This document shows, piece after piece, positions 8,489 through 18,145 of a DNA stretch of 64,000 nucleotides. Source of the stretch: Streptomyces sp. ICBB 8177 (GTDB lineage Bacteria; Actinomycetota; Actinomycetes; Streptomycetales; Streptomycetaceae). The DNA is taken from the NCBI RefSeq assembly GCF_003144095.1, contig NZ_NSKH01000018.1, forward strand, positions 42,749-106,748. The letters run 5' to 3'. Within the stretch, counting starts at the first letter, position 1. Every line of letters starts with the position of its first letter. The notes beneath the pieces are model-generated. The model did not search any database, had not been told where the DNA came from, and was given only the letters and a program-made list of their open reading frames with translations. Both the position numbers and the translations under genes were made by a program.

Positions 8489-9415
8489 TCACCCCATGTG
8501 GTCCAGCCTGCGCAGGATGACCCCCTCGCGCAGGGCCCACGGGCAGATCTCCAGTTCGTCCACGCCGAACAGGTCCATCGCCGCCTCCGCCACCAGCGCT
8601 CCCGCCAGCAGCTGGCCCGCGCGGCCCGGGGAGACGCCGGGCAGCGTCGCGCGTTCCCTCGTGGTCATTCCCGACAGCCGCGGCACCCACTCCTCCAGCG
8701 CCGTCCGGCCCAGGTGGCGCGGTACGTACACGCCTTCCGCCGAGCGCGCCGCGCCCGCGATGCGTGCCAGCTGCTTGAAGGTCTTCGACGTGCCGACGAC
8801 GTGGTCGGGCGTGCCCAGGCGGGCGAACTCCGCGACGGTGCGGGCGATTTCGGCCCGTACGTGCTTGCGCAGCGCCCGTACGTCCTCCGGGCCCGGTGGG
8901 TCGCCGGGCAGCGCGGAGGCGGTGAGGCGGCCGGCGCCCAGCGGCAGCGAGATCGCCGCGTCCGGGTCCTCGTCCATCCCGTAGGCGACCTCCAGCGAGC
9001 CGCCGCCGATGTCCAGCACCAGCAGCCGGCCCGCCGACCAGCCGAACCAGCGGCGGGCGGCCAGGAAGGTCAGCCGGGCCTCGTCCTCGCCCGACAGCAC
9101 GGTCAGCGCGGTGCCGGTCTCGTCGGCGACGCGGGCCAGCACCCGTTCGCCGTTGGGCGCCTCGCGTATCGCGGAGGTCGCGAACGGCAGGACCTCCTCG
9201 ACGCCCTTGTCCTCGGCGACCTGGCGGGCCTCGGCGATGTGGGCCACCAGGCGCTCCACGCCGTCCTCGCGGATCGCGCCGTCCGCGTCGAGCAGTTCCG
9301 CCAGTCGCAGCTCCGCCTTGTGCGAGTAGGCGGGCAGCGGACGCGCGCCCGGGTGAGCGTCCACCACCAGCAGGTGAACGGTGTTGGATCCCACGTCGAG
9401 CACTCCGAGTCGCAT
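8489..9415 (-). CDS. Ppx/GppA-family phosphatase
   Basis: The 308-residue protein has the ASKHA-fold signatures of exopolyphosphatase/pppGpp phosphohydrolases: [17 protein letters not shown] at the N-terminus, [12 protein letters not shown], the phosphate loop [13 protein letters not shown], and [14 protein letters not shown]. Members hydrolyse polyphosphate or pppGpp; which one applies here is not decidable. The length is that of the short actinobacterial class that lacks the C-terminal HD part. ATG 9415 follows TAGCGT by seven bases, indicating a leaderless transcript, and it diverges from the gene at 9479. Confidence 0.9.
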   Translation of the reverse strand: MRLGVLDVGSNTVHLLVVDAHPGARPLPAYSHKAELRLAELLDADGAIREDGVERLVAHIAEARQVAEDKGVEEVLPFATSAIREAPNGERVLARVADETGTALTVLSGEDEARLTFLAARRWFGWSAGRLLVLDIGGGSLEVAYGMDEDPDAAISLPLGAGRLTASALPGDPPGPEDVRALRKHVRAEIARTVAEFARLGTPDHVVGTSKTFKQLARIAGAARSAEGVYVPRHLGRTALEEWVPRLSGMTTRERATLPGVSPGRAGQLLAGALVAEAAMDLFGVDELEICPWALREGVILRRLDHMG

Positions 9416-9478
9416 GGGCAAGACGCTAGCGCGATCCGTGCCCCGCGATGACGGCACCCAGGACCTACCCTGGGCTGC

Positions 9479-10288
9479 GTGGCAAAAGCGGCAAAGGCGA
9501 AGTCCAAGATGAAGCACCGCGAGACGGTGGCCGACGAGGTCGGGCTCGACTTCGCGCGGGCGTGGGTGGAGTTTCCCGATCCGGCCGACGACGAACAGGT
9601 CTTCCGCTGCGATCTGACCTGGCTGACCTCGCGCTGGAACTGTGTGTTCGGCCGCGGCTGCCAGGGCATCGAGGCGGGCCGGGCCTCCGACGGGTGCTGC
9701 ACGCTCGGCGCGCACTTCTCCGACGAGGAGGACGAGGAGCGGGTGGCCAAGCACGCGGCGCGGCTCACCCCGCAGCTGTGGCAGTACCACGCGACCGGGA
9801 CCGGACCGGACGGCTGGGTGGAGGTCAACGAGGACGGCGACCGGCAGACCCGGCGGGTGGACGGCGCCTGCGTCTTCCTCAACCGGCCCGGCTTCCCGGC
9901 CGGCTCGGGCTGCGCGCTGCACACCCTGGCGCTGCGGGAGGGCCGCGAGCCGCTGGAGACCAAGCCGGACGTGTGCTGGCAGCTGCCGATCCGGCGCACC
10001 TTCGACTGGGTGGACCGGCCGGACGACACCCGGGTGCTGGTGGTCTCCATCGGTGAGTACGACCGGCGCGGCTGGGGCCCGGGCGGTCACGACCTGCACT
10101 GGTGGTGCACGAACGCCCTGTCCGCGCACGGCGCGAGCGATCCGGTCTACGTCTCCTACCGGCCCGAGCTGATCGAGCTGATGGGGGCGCCCGCGTACGA
10201 GCGGCTGGTGGAGCTGTGCGAGGCCCGGCTCGCCGCGGAGCTGCCGATGGCGCCGCACCCGGCGGACCCGGTGACGCCCACCGCGTGA
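9479..10288 (+). CDS. Conserved Cys-rich protein, possibly metal binding (DUF3109-like)
   Basis: A 269-residue protein with a Lys-rich start and several conserved-looking cysteines: [52 protein letters not shown] and KPDVCWQLP. The CCxxGA-x-EE pattern followed by C-x-FL, GCxxH and KPxxC resembles the YkgJ/DUF3109 group of presumed zinc- or iron-chelating proteins. No catalytic motif is clear. Start GTG 9479 is eight bases after TACCCT (9466-9471), so the mRNA is probably leaderless. It shares a 63-bp divergent region with the ppx-like gene. Confidence 0.65.
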   Translation: MAKAAKAKSKMKHRETVADEVGLDFARAWVEFPDPADDEQVFRCDLTWLTSRWNCVFGRGCQGIEAGRASDGCCTLGAHFSDEEDEERVAKHAARLTPQLWQYHATGTGPDGWVEVNEDGDRQTRRVDGACVFLNRPGFPAGSGCALHTLALREGREPLETKPDVCWQLPIRRTFDWVDRPDDTRVLVVSIGEYDRRGWGPGGHDLHWWCTNALSAHGASDPVYVSYRPELIELMGAPAYERLVELCEARLAAELPMAPHPADPVTPTA

Positions 10289-10298
10289 CGCGGGGCGC

Positions 10299-11888
10299 TC
10301 ACGACGCCGACGGCACCGGGGTGGCCGTCGGCGTCGGGGTGGGGGTCGGCGTGGGCGTGCCGGTGGGCGTCGGGGTCGCTCCCTGGCCCTCGATGGTCAC
10401 GGCGGAACCGGACGGCTCGAAGACGATGCGGCCGCGCCAGGCGCCCGCCGGTTCGCTGTCGTGGTCGACGGCGACGGTGATCGTGACGCTCTGTCCCGGG
10501 CCCAGTTCGCCCGCGGTCTCGCTGAGCTGGAGCCAGGAGGCGTGGGTCGTGGCCGTCCAGCGCACCGGCGAGCCGCCCTCGTCGGTGACCGTGATGACGG
10601 TGTCGTCGCCCTGCGGCTGCGCGGCCACCGTGATCCAGCCGGGGCCGGCCTGCGTCGGCGTGCCCGCCCGGGCCGAGGGCGAAGCGGAGGCCCGCGAGGG
10701 CGAGGGCGTCCCGCTCGCGGAACGGGACGGTGACGCGCTCGGGGCCGCGGCGGAGTGGCCGGGAGCGGTGGCCGGTGCGCCGCCGGTGCGGTCGCGGCCG
10801 AAGTCGTCCTTGCCGTCGGACTCGGTGGCCGAGACCGGGTTGGCTTCCTGGCCCTCGCCGGTGTGCGGCGCGTGGCGGTAGGCGGCCCACAGGGTGAGCG
10901 CGGGCGCGGCCACCACGGCGGCGACCACGGTCGTGGTGACCGCGCGGTGCCGGATCAGGGCGCGCCGGGCGGCCCGCTCCTTGTCGTCCAGCGGAAAGCC
11001 CCTGCGGTCGAAGTGCGGTACCAGGGGGGCGCCGCCCCGTGGATCGCGCACGCCTGCCCGGATCGCCCGCTGGGAGCGCAGCATCGCGGTGTACGCGGCC
11101 TGGCGTGGCGCCTCGACGATGCCGAGGACCGCCGGGGTGGCGGTGCCGGGCCAGGGTCCCGCCGCGTCGGCGCGTTCCGCGGTGTTGCGGCAGACCGGGC
11201 ACTCGTCGACGTGGCGGACCAGGTCGCTGCGCAGGGCGTTGCCCAGCAGGACGCGGGTGTCGCCGGCGATCCGGGCGACCGAGGGGCAGCGGCCGAGTTC
11301 GGCCACCGCCAGCGCCGTGCGGGTGCGTTCGATCTCGCAGGCGGCGCGGGAGACCAGGGAGCGGGCGCCGTCCGGGTCGGTGCCCAGGACGGCGGCGATC
11401 TCCGATTCGGTGAGCTGGTGGCGTACCGCGAGTTCGATGGCCTCGCGTTGCTCGGGGGTGGTGCCCGCGGCCTCCGGCCAGGCCAGCGCGGCCAGTTCGG
11501 CGCGGTACCGGGACGCCGTCCCGGCGGAAGGGTCCGGTTCCGGCTCCGCCGGGCCGGGGCGGGGCGCGGGGCGGCGGCGGGCGAGGCGGCGCAGGCAGAC
11601 CCAGCGGGCGAGCGCGTACAGCCAGGCGCGGCGCAGGCGCGGGTCGCGCAGGCGGCCGCGGGCGCGTTCGGCGAGGGCCAGGGTGTCGCCGAGCGCGGCG
11701 ACGGCGGCCTCGTGCTCGCACAGTACGGACAGGCAGTAGGTGAACAGCCCGTCGAGGTACGGCTCGTCCTGCGTGGGCGGATGGTCGGGGAGCGCGCCCG
11801 CGGTCGTGCGCCGGGGCACACGCGGGACCGCCCGGTGTGCGCCGGTGATGGGGTGGTGCGACGGGGAGTGCTCAGACCTGCTCATCAC
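10299..11888 (-). CDS. Membrane-anchored sigma-like/zinc-finger/BACON fusion protein
   Basis: Domains in order: a sigma region 2-like helical part (about 42-105), a region 4-like HTH (about 145-195, with [23 protein letters not shown]), a zf-HC2-like site HVDECPVC (H226, C230, C233), one membrane helix (about 316-336), a long Ser/Pro/Ala linker, and a BACON-like beta domain (about 418-500) before a Thr-Pro tail. It thus looks like a sigma factor joined to its own membrane anti-sigma factor with an outside sensor. Whether the sigma part still binds RNA polymerase is unknown. It starts GTG-ATG six bases after TACCGT. Confidence 0.75.
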   Translation of the reverse strand: MMSRSEHSPSHHPITGAHRAVPRVPRRTTAGALPDHPPTQDEPYLDGLFTYCLSVLCEHEAAVAALGDTLALAERARGRLRDPRLRRAWLYALARWVCLRRLARRRPAPRPGPAEPEPDPSAGTASRYRAELAALAWPEAAGTTPEQREAIELAVRHQLTESEIAAVLGTDPDGARSLVSRAACEIERTRTALAVAELGRCPSVARIAGDTRVLLGNALRSDLVRHVDECPVCRNTAERADAAGPWPGTATPAVLGIVEAPRQAAYTAMLRSQRAIRAGVRDPRGGAPLVPHFDRRGFPLDDKERAARRALIRHRAVTTTVVAAVVAAPALTLWAAYRHAPHTGEGQEANPVSATESDGKDDFGRDRTGGAPATAPGHSAAAPSASPSRSASGTPSPSRASASPSARAGTPTQAGPGWITVAAQPQGDDTVITVTDEGGSPVRWTATTHASWLQLSETAGELGPGQSVTITVAVDHDSEPAGAWRGRIVFEPSGSAVTIEGQGATPTPTGTPTPTPTPTPTATPVPSAS

Positions 11889-12074
11889 TGGCCGACGGTA
11901 GGCGGAGGGCGCGCCCCCTCCTACCCCTGGAGGAGAGCTTTAACGCTTTCGGGTGGACTTCACCCCCTAAAGGGGACAGTTGAGCGATTCGTGTGGGTGA
12001 CGCGGGGAGCCGGGCGCAGCGGGGGCGCACCGAAGCGCGGGGCGCTGTCGTACCCCACCGCTACGGTGACACCC

Positions 12075-13454
12075 ATGGCTGCCCGTACGCGTACCGCTTC
12101 GAAGGACCGACCGTCCTACCGCTGCACCGAGTGCGGCTGGACCACCGTCAAGTGGCTGGGCCGGTGCGGCGAGTGCCAGGCGTGGGGCACCGTCGAGGAG
12201 TACGGCGGCGCGCCCGCCGTCCGCACCACCGCGCCGGGCCGGGTGACCGCGCCCGCGCGCCCCATCGGCCAGGTCGACGGCCGCCGGGCCACCGCGCGTG
12301 GCACGGGCGTGCCCGAGCTGGACCGGGTGCTCGGCGGCGGCCTGGTGCCCGGCGCGGTCGTGCTGCTCGCCGGTGAGCCGGGGGTCGGCAAGTCCACGCT
12401 GCTGCTGGACGTGGCGGCCAAGGCGGCGGGCGAGTCGGCGCGCACGCTGTACGTCACGGGCGAGGAGTCGGCCGGGCAGGTGCGGCTGCGGGCCGACCGC
12501 ATCGGCGCGATCAACGACCACCTCTACCTGGCGGCGGAGACCGACCTGTCCGCCGTGCTGGGGCACTTGGACGACGTCAAGCCAGCGCTGCTGGTGCTGG
12601 ACTCGGTGCAGACGGTCGCGTCGCCGGAGATCGACGGGGCGCCGGGCGGGATGGCGCAGGTGCGGGAGGTGGCGGGGGCGCTGATCAGGGCGTCGAAGGA
12701 GCGCGGGATGTCGACCATCCTGGTCGGTCACGTCACCAAGGACGGCGCGATCGCGGGCCCGAGGCTGCTGGAGCACCTGGTCGACGTCGTCCTGCACTTC
12801 GAGGGCGACCGGCACGCGCGCCTGCGGCTGATCCGCGGCGTGAAGAACCGCTACGGGGCGACCGACGAGGTCGGCTGCTTCGAACTGCACGACGAGGGCA
12901 TCACGGGCCTGGCCGACCCCAGCGGGCTCTTCCTGACCCGGCGCGACGAGCCGGTGCCCGGCACCTGTCTGACGGTCACCCTGGAGGGGCGCAGGCCGCT
13001 GGTCGCCGAGGTGCAGGCGCTCACCGTGGCGTCGCAGATCCCCTCGCCGCGGCGTACCACCTCGGGCCTGGAGACCTCCCGGGTGTCGATGATGCTGGCG
13101 GTGCTTGAGCAGCGCGGGCGCATCCACCAGATCGGCAAGTGCGACATCTACAGCGCGACGGTCGGCGGCGTGCGGCTGTCGGAACCGGCCGCGGACCTCG
13201 CGGTGGCGCTGGCGCTGGCCAGCGCGGCGAGCGACACGCCGCTGCCGAAGAACCTGGTGGCGATCGGGGAGGTCGGGCTGGCCGGCGAGGTGCGCCGGGT
13301 GACGGGCGTGCAACGGCGCCTGGCGGAGGCGGCCCGGCTGGGCTTCACGCACGCGCTGGTGCCGCAGGACCCGGGGAAGGTCCCCGCGGGCATGAAGGTC
13401 ACGGAGGTCGCGGACGTGGGCGAGGCGCTGCGGGTTCTCCCTCGGCGCGGCTGA
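12075..13454 (+). CDS. radA: DNA repair protein RadA
   Basis: RadA is a RecA-like ATPase that helps process recombination intermediates. The 459 residues show a zinc finger (YRCTECGWTTVKWLGRCGEC), Walker A in GEPGVGKSTLLL, Walker B in LLVLDSVQ, the RadA-specific KNRYGATDE, and a C-terminal Lon-like domain (LSEPAADLAVALALASA, VAIGEVGLAGEVR). ATG 12075 lies seven bases after TACGGT, again a leaderless arrangement. Upstream is the divergent BACON-fusion gene; disA follows 230 bp downstream, a pairing of repair and damage-scanning genes common in Gram-positive bacteria. Confidence 0.97.
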   Translation: MAARTRTASKDRPSYRCTECGWTTVKWLGRCGECQAWGTVEEYGGAPAVRTTAPGRVTAPARPIGQVDGRRATARGTGVPELDRVLGGGLVPGAVVLLAGEPGVGKSTLLLDVAAKAAGESARTLYVTGEESAGQVRLRADRIGAINDHLYLAAETDLSAVLGHLDDVKPALLVLDSVQTVASPEIDGAPGGMAQVREVAGALIRASKERGMSTILVGHVTKDGAIAGPRLLEHLVDVVLHFEGDRHARLRLIRGVKNRYGATDEVGCFELHDEGITGLADPSGLFLTRRDEPVPGTCLTVTLEGRRPLVAEVQALTVASQIPSPRRTTSGLETSRVSMMLAVLEQRGRIHQIGKCDIYSATVGGVRLSEPAADLAVALALASAASDTPLPKNLVAIGEVGLAGEVRRVTGVQRRLAEAARLGFTHALVPQDPGKVPAGMKVTEVADVGEALRVLPRRG

Positions 13455-13684
13455 GGCGACCGCCCCGCCGCCCACCCGTGCGGTCACCCGCCGCACCGGC
13501 CCCGAGACTCTCGGCGGCACCGGAGGCGTAAGTACACCGTCGCGCCCTTCCCCCCGTTCCCGCGGGCCATGCCCGGTGCGGGTGAAGCCCGCGCCCCTCG
13601 TGCGCCCCCCGGTAGACTTTGCCCCGGTCTCGCCCGTGCGCCGGGCATCCGTGCGACCGGAATCCGTACGACCGGAGGAGTGCA

Positions 13685-14788
13685 GTGGCAGCCAACGACC
13701 GGGCAGGATCTTCCGGCGGCGACGGCCTGATGCGGTCCTCGTTGAGCGCGGTGGCGCCGGGTACGGAGCTGCGGGACGGCCTGGAGCGCGTGGTGCGCGG
13801 CAACACCGGCGGGCTGATCGTGCTCGGGATGGACAAGACCGTCGAGTCGCTGTGCACCGGCGGCTTCGTGCTGGACGTGGAGTTCACCGCGACCCGGCTG
13901 CGCGAGCTGTGCAAGCTGGACGGCGCGCTCATCCTCGACAAGGACATCACCAAGATCCTGCGCGCCGGCGTGCAGTTGGTGCCCGACTCGACGATCCCCA
14001 CCGAGGAGACCGGCACCCGGCACCGCACCGCCGACCGGGTCAGCAAGCAGGTCAACTTCCCCGTGGTGTCGGTCAGTCAGTCGATGCGGCTGATCGCGCT
14101 GTACGTCGGCGGCCAGCGCCGCGTGCTGGAGGACTCCGCCGCCATCCTGTCCCGCGCCAACCAGGCGCTCGCCACGCTGGAGCGCTACAAGCTGCGGCTG
14201 GACGAGGTGGCGGGCACGCTGTCCGCGCTGGAGATCGAGGACCTGGTGACGGTCCGCGACGTGACGGCGGTCGCGCAGCGGCTGGAGATGGTGCGCCGGA
14301 TCGCCACCGAGATCGCCGAGTACGTGGTCGAGTTGGGCACCGACGGGCGGCTGCTGTCGCTCCAGCTGGACGAGCTGATCGCGGGCGTGGAGCCGGAGCG
14401 GGAGCTGGTGGTACGGGACTACGTGCCCGAGCCGACCGCCAAGCGCGCCCGTTCGGTGACCGACGCGCTGGCCGAGCTGGACGCGTTGCCGCAGAGCGAG
14501 CTGATCGAACTGACCACGGTGGCGCGGGCGTTGGGCTACACCGGTTCGCCCGAGTCGCTGGACGGCGCGGTCAGCCCGCGCGGCTACCGGCTGCTGGCGA
14601 AGGTGCCGCGGCTGCCGAACACCGTCATCGAGCGGCTGGTCGAGCACTTCGGCGGGCTGCAGAAGCTGCTCGCGGCGAGCGTGGACGACCTGCAGATGGT
14701 GGAGGGCGTCGGCGAGGCGCGCGCCCGTTCGGTACGCGAGGGGCTCTCCCGGCTGGCGGAGTCGTCGATCCTGGAGCGGTACGTCTGA
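13685..14788 (+). CDS. disA: DNA integrity scanning diadenylate cyclase
   Basis: DisA forms octamers, scans DNA for branched structures and makes c-di-AMP from two ATP until it meets damage. The 367-residue protein has the DAC domain with DGA at 79-81 and RHR at 112-114 (GTRHRTAD), a helical spine, and C-terminal helix-hairpin-helix motifs (VDDLQMVEGVGEARARSVREGL). The start is GTG 13685 behind GGAGGAG (13674-13680). It sits between radA and, on the other strand, a secreted-type protein. Confidence 0.97.
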   Translation: MAANDRAGSSGGDGLMRSSLSAVAPGTELRDGLERVVRGNTGGLIVLGMDKTVESLCTGGFVLDVEFTATRLRELCKLDGALILDKDITKILRAGVQLVPDSTIPTEETGTRHRTADRVSKQVNFPVVSVSQSMRLIALYVGGQRRVLEDSAAILSRANQALATLERYKLRLDEVAGTLSALEIEDLVTVRDVTAVAQRLEMVRRIATEIAEYVVELGTDGRLLSLQLDELIAGVEPERELVVRDYVPEPTAKRARSVTDALAELDALPQSELIELTTVARALGYTGSPESLDGAVSPRGYRLLAKVPRLPNTVIERLVEHFGGLQKLLAASVDDLQMVEGVGEARARSVREGLSRLAESSILERYV

Positions 14789-14816
14789 GGACGCGCCGGG
14801 CGGGGGCGGCCGGCGT

Positions 14817-15641
14817 TCAGGAGAGCGTGAAGTCCGCGCGGGCGGTGCCCAGTCCGCTCGCCGCGACCTCGACCCGGTACGAACCGGAGCCGGCGGACCG
14901 CGCGGCGGGCGTCGCGCACTGCGGGGCGGTCTCGGCGCGGTTCCAGTCGACGTCGTAGGTGGCCGTGCCGTGCGCGGGGACGGCCACGAGGTACGCGGAC
15001 CGGCTCGCCGGGCAGTCGTCGGACGCCCAGACGTGGTGGCCGGAGGAGTCGGTGACGGTGACCACCGCGGAGACGGCGGAGAAGTTCACCTTGCAGGCAC
15101 TGCCGCCCGAGTTGACCGCCGTCAGCACGAAGCGGGGCTGCTCACCCGCCGCGTAGGACGGCTTCTCGCTGCGCACCGCGATCCGCACCTGCGACCCCCC
15201 GCAGTCCGGAAGCGAGCTCCCGGCCGCCAACGCGCCGCCCGAGGTGCCGCCCTCGGAACCCGCGCCGTTCGCGCCGCCCGATCCGGAACCGCCCGCGGAG
15301 CCCGAACCGCCCCCCGAACCCGTACCGTCGCCTCCGCCGTCCGAGCCCGACCCGCCGCCGGAACCAGAGCCTCCTGAGCCCGTGCCGCCGCTGCGTCCGC
15401 CCGGTTCCGTGGTGATCCCGGTCTGGCTGGTGGACGGGCCCGGGGTGATCGAGGGCAGCGGGGTGCGGCCGTGGCCGCCGGGGCCCTGGGCGCCGGTGTG
15501 GCTCCCGGAGGAACCGCCGGTCGAGGTCAGCGCCCACACGACGAGCGCGACGAGGGCCGCGAACAGGCAGAGCACAACCGCCCGCCGCCGCCAGTAGATG
15601 GAGGACGGCAGGGGGCCCACCGGATTGCGCACGTTGCCCAC
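14817..15641 (-). CDS. Membrane-anchored protein with Gly/Ser-rich linker
   Basis: A roughly 274-residue protein with no family I can name. After about 20 residues comes one membrane helix (RRAVVLCLFAALVALVVWAL), then about 100 residues dominated by Gly and Ser, then an outside domain with VRIAVRSEKPSYAAGEQPRFVLTAVNSGG, an Ig-like pattern, and two cysteine pairs likely to form disulfides. GTG 15641 is preferred over TTG 15647 because TAGAGT lies six bases upstream. It is convergent with disA; 28 bp separate them, with only a weak 6-bp hairpin. Confidence 0.7.
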   Translation of the reverse strand: MGNVRNPVGPLPSSIYWRRRAVVLCLFAALVALVVWALTSTGGSSGSHTGAQGPGGHGRTPLPSITPGPSTSQTGITTEPGGRSGGTGSGGSGSGGGSGSDGGGDGTGSGGGSGSAGGSGSGGANGAGSEGGTSGGALAAGSSLPDCGGSQVRIAVRSEKPSYAAGEQPRFVLTAVNSGGSACKVNFSAVSAVVTVTDSSGHHVWASDDCPASRSAYLVAVPAHGTATYDVDWNRAETAPQCATPAARSAGSGSYRVEVAASGLGTARADFTLS

Positions 15642-15883
15642 GCGCAAACTCTAGGGGAGATCGGCGACGCGTCCGTGCACCACCCGCCGCACGAACGCAC
15701 TCTTTTCACGATCATCATCCCGCGCACCCGCCCGTGGTCACGCGGGCGCCTCGGCCACGGTCGCCAAGCCGCCCCGCCCGCGCTCGCCCGGCCGTCCAAC
15801 GCGGTCCAGGAGCGGGACCGTTGGCGCCCCGATGTGCCCCGTTTCGCCGCCGCCGTGCCGGACGTGTCAGGATCGTCGGTGCC

Positions 15884-16810
15884 ATGACTGCGACCACCCC
15901 CGCCGCCGAAGCCGCGCGCAGCGCCCCGGCCGCCGACACCGCCGCCCTGCACACCTCGGTCACCGCGTGGTTCGCCGCGCACGCCCGCGATCTGCCGTGG
16001 CGGCGGCCGGAAGCGGGGCCGTGGGGGGTGATGGTCAGCGAGTTCATGCTCCAGCAGACCCCGGTCAGCCGGGTGCTGCCGGTCTACGAGGAGTGGCTGG
16101 CGCGCTGGCCCCGCCCCGCCGGCCTGGCCGCCGAGCCGCCGGGCGAGGCGGTGCGCGCCTGGGGGCGGCTCGGCTACCCGCGCCGCGCCCTGCGTCTGCA
16201 CGCCGCCGCGACCGCGATCACCGAGCGGCACGGCGGCGAAGTCCCGGACGACCACGACGCGTTGCTGGCGCTGCCGGGGGTCGGCGAGTACACCGCGGCT
16301 GCGGTGGCGTCGTTCGCGTACGGGCGGCGGCACGCGGTGCTGGACACCAACGTGCGCCGGGTCCTGGCCCGCGTGGTGACCGGTGTCCAGTACCCGCCGA
16401 ACGCCACGACCGCCGCCGAACGCCGCCTGGCGCAGCGGCTGTTGCCGGGCGACGAGGCGACCGCGGCGCGCTGGGCGGCGGCCACGATGGAGCTGGGCGC
16501 GCTGGTGTGCACCGCCCGCACGCCGGACTGCGGGCGCTGCCCGGTGGCGGCGTACTGCGCCTGGCGGCTGGCCGGTTTCCCGGCGCACGACGGGCCGCCG
16601 CGCCGGGGCCAGACCTACGCGGGCACCGACCGCCAGGTGCGGGGCATGCTGCTCGCGGTGCTGCGCGAGGCCACCGGCCCCGTCACCCAGGAGCAGATCG
16701 ACGCCGTCTGGGACGAACCGGTGCAACGCGCACGGGCGTTGGACGGCCTGGTGGCGGACGGCCTGGTGGAGCCGGTCGCGCAGGGTGTCTACCGGCTTCC
16801 CCTGGAGTGA
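15884..16810 (+). CDS. mutY: A/G-specific adenine glycosylase
   Basis: MutY removes adenine paired with 8-oxoguanine. Catalytic residues are visible: E53 in VSEFMLQQTPV and D154 in AVLDTNVRRV, after the helix-hairpin-helix LPGVGEYTAAAV. The iron-sulfur loop has C209, C216, C219 and C225 with the usual 6-2-5 spacing. At 308 residues it lacks the full MutT-like recognition domain of E. coli MutY and ends in a short winged-helix-like tail (TGPVTQEQIDAVW), as I expect for actinobacteria. It lies beyond a divergent region from the gene at 14817. Confidence 0.94.
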   Translation: MTATTPAAEAARSAPAADTAALHTSVTAWFAAHARDLPWRRPEAGPWGVMVSEFMLQQTPVSRVLPVYEEWLARWPRPAGLAAEPPGEAVRAWGRLGYPRRALRLHAAATAITERHGGEVPDDHDALLALPGVGEYTAAAVASFAYGRRHAVLDTNVRRVLARVVTGVQYPPNATTAAERRLAQRLLPGDEATAARWAAATMELGALVCTARTPDCGRCPVAAYCAWRLAGFPAHDGPPRRGQTYAGTDRQVRGMLLAVLREATGPVTQEQIDAVWDEPVQRARALDGLVADGLVEPVAQGVYRLPLE

Positions 16811-17006
16811 CATCCGGGCCCCCGGGTTCCCACTGTTACACAATCGACGGGTTGCTGTGAGCCTCCTGTGCGGTCGGCGCGCGTCATTCCGCAACAGCCC
16901 CTCCCTAGCGTCCTGTGCGTCGGCCTGACCAGTCGGCGGATCACAGGAGCGACCACGGCCAGGGGCGACCACGGCTGTGTGACGAACGGGACGGATGGAG
17001 GCGGTC

Positions 17007-17573
17007 ATGGCGACTGGCACTGCGACGGACGGCAGGACGCTGGACTTCGAGGAGTACGTGCGGTCCCGGCAGGACTCCCTGCTGCGCAGCGCACGCCGCC
17101 TGGTGCCGGACCCGGTCGACGCGCAGGACCTCGTGCAGACCGCGCTGTGCCGCACGTTCCCGCGCTGGGACCGGATAGCCGACAAGGGCCTGGCCGACGC
17201 GTACATGCGCCGCGTCATGATCAACACGCGTACCGAGTGGTGGCGCTCGCGCAAGCTGGACGAGGTGCCCACCGAGAACCTCCCGGACGCGAGCGTCGAC
17301 GACGGTACCGAGCAGCACGCCGACCGTGCGATGCTGCTGGCCGCGCTGGCCGTCCTGGCGCCCAAGCAGCGCCAGGTCGTCGTCCTGCGACACTGGGAGC
17401 AGATGAGCACCGAGGAGACCGCCCGGGCGCTCGGCATGTCCACGGGTACGGTCAAGAGCACCCTGCACCGCGCCCTGGCCCGGCTGCGCGAGGAACTGGA
17501 GCGGAACGCCTGCGGCTACGGCGCGGGCCACGGGGAACGGCAGGAGCTGAGGGAGGACGCGTGCGCCGCATAA
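17007..17573 (+). CDS. sigE: ECF sigma factor SigE (cell-envelope stress)
   Basis: SigE directs RNA polymerase to cell-wall stress genes. Region 2 (DFEEYVRSRQDSLLRSARRL, DAQDLVQTALCRTF) and region 4 (LAPKQRQVVVLRHWEQMSTEETARALGMSTGTVKSTLHRAL) match the Streptomyces SigE subfamily closely as I recall it. ATG 17007 has GGAGG five to six bases upstream; an in-frame ATG at 16995 lacks a site. Its stop overlaps cseA by 13 bp. In S. coelicolor there is no anti-sigma factor: the level of SigE is set by CseB/CseC-controlled transcription, and the four-gene order here is the same. Confidence 0.96.
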   Translation: MATGTATDGRTLDFEEYVRSRQDSLLRSARRLVPDPVDAQDLVQTALCRTFPRWDRIADKGLADAYMRRVMINTRTEWWRSRKLDEVPTENLPDASVDDGTEQHADRAMLLAALAVLAPKQRQVVVLRHWEQMSTEETARALGMSTGTVKSTLHRALARLREELERNACGYGAGHGERQELREDACAA

Positions 17574-18145
17574 GCCCCACGACGTGCGCGTTCTTCGCCG
17601 CCGCGCTCGTGCCGCTGGTCCTGGTGACCGGCTGCGCCGAGAGCGGCGGCGTCCGCGTCGAGGGGACCGCGGCGACCTCGGCGGTGAACACCTCGCCACC
17701 GCCGCCCAGGGCGACCGGGGTGCGCAAGATCGACCCGGTCGCGCTGCTGCGCGAGGACCCCAAGGTGGGTGCCGAGATCAAGTCCGACCTCAAGCCCTGC
17801 GGCGGCGACGAGTACCCCGTCGACACCAGCTACGGGAACCTGACCGGCGGCTCCGTGCCCGATGTGGTGATAAACGTCTCCAGCTGCGGCGATGGGGTCG
17901 GATTGGGTAGTTACGTCTACCGTATGGAGAATGGCCGGTACACCGACGTCTTCGGCGACGAGCAGCCGCCGGTCTACCTCGACATCGACAAGAGCGACCT
18001 GGAGCTGACCCGCCAGGTCTACAGCCCCGGCGACTCGGTGTGCTGCCCGTCCGGCGAGGACGTGATCACCTACCACTGGTCCGGGGACCGCTTCACCGAG
18101 ACCTCCCGCACCCACAGCGACTACGGAAACAAGGCGAATGGCTGA
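17561..18145 (+). CDS. cseA: Lipoprotein CseA, negative modulator of the SigE system
   Basis: A 194-residue lipoprotein: basic start MRRISPTT, a hydrophobic stretch and the lipobox LVTGC, with the acylated cysteine near residue 25. The mature part contains several cysteines (LKPCGGDEYP, VSSCGDG, SVCCPSGED) and no enzyme motif. In S. coelicolor, CseA sits outside the membrane and damps sigE expression, probably through CseC. GTG 17561 overlaps the end of sigE by 13 bp and its own stop overlaps cseB by 8 bp, so the operon is tightly coupled. Confidence 0.88.
   Translation: MRRISPTTCAFFAAALVPLVLVTGCAESGGVRVEGTAATSAVNTSPPPPRATGVRKIDPVALLREDPKVGAEIKSDLKPCGGDEYPVDTSYGNLTGGSVPDVVINVSSCGDGVGLGSYVYRMENGRYTDVFGDEQPPVYLDIDKSDLELTRQVYSPGDSVCCPSGEDVITYHWSGDRFTETSRTHSDYGNKANG

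Noticed and set aside
13455-13684. A c-di-AMP riboswitch near disA
   Set aside because: No conserved ydaO-type core was seen between radA and disA or elsewhere in the window.
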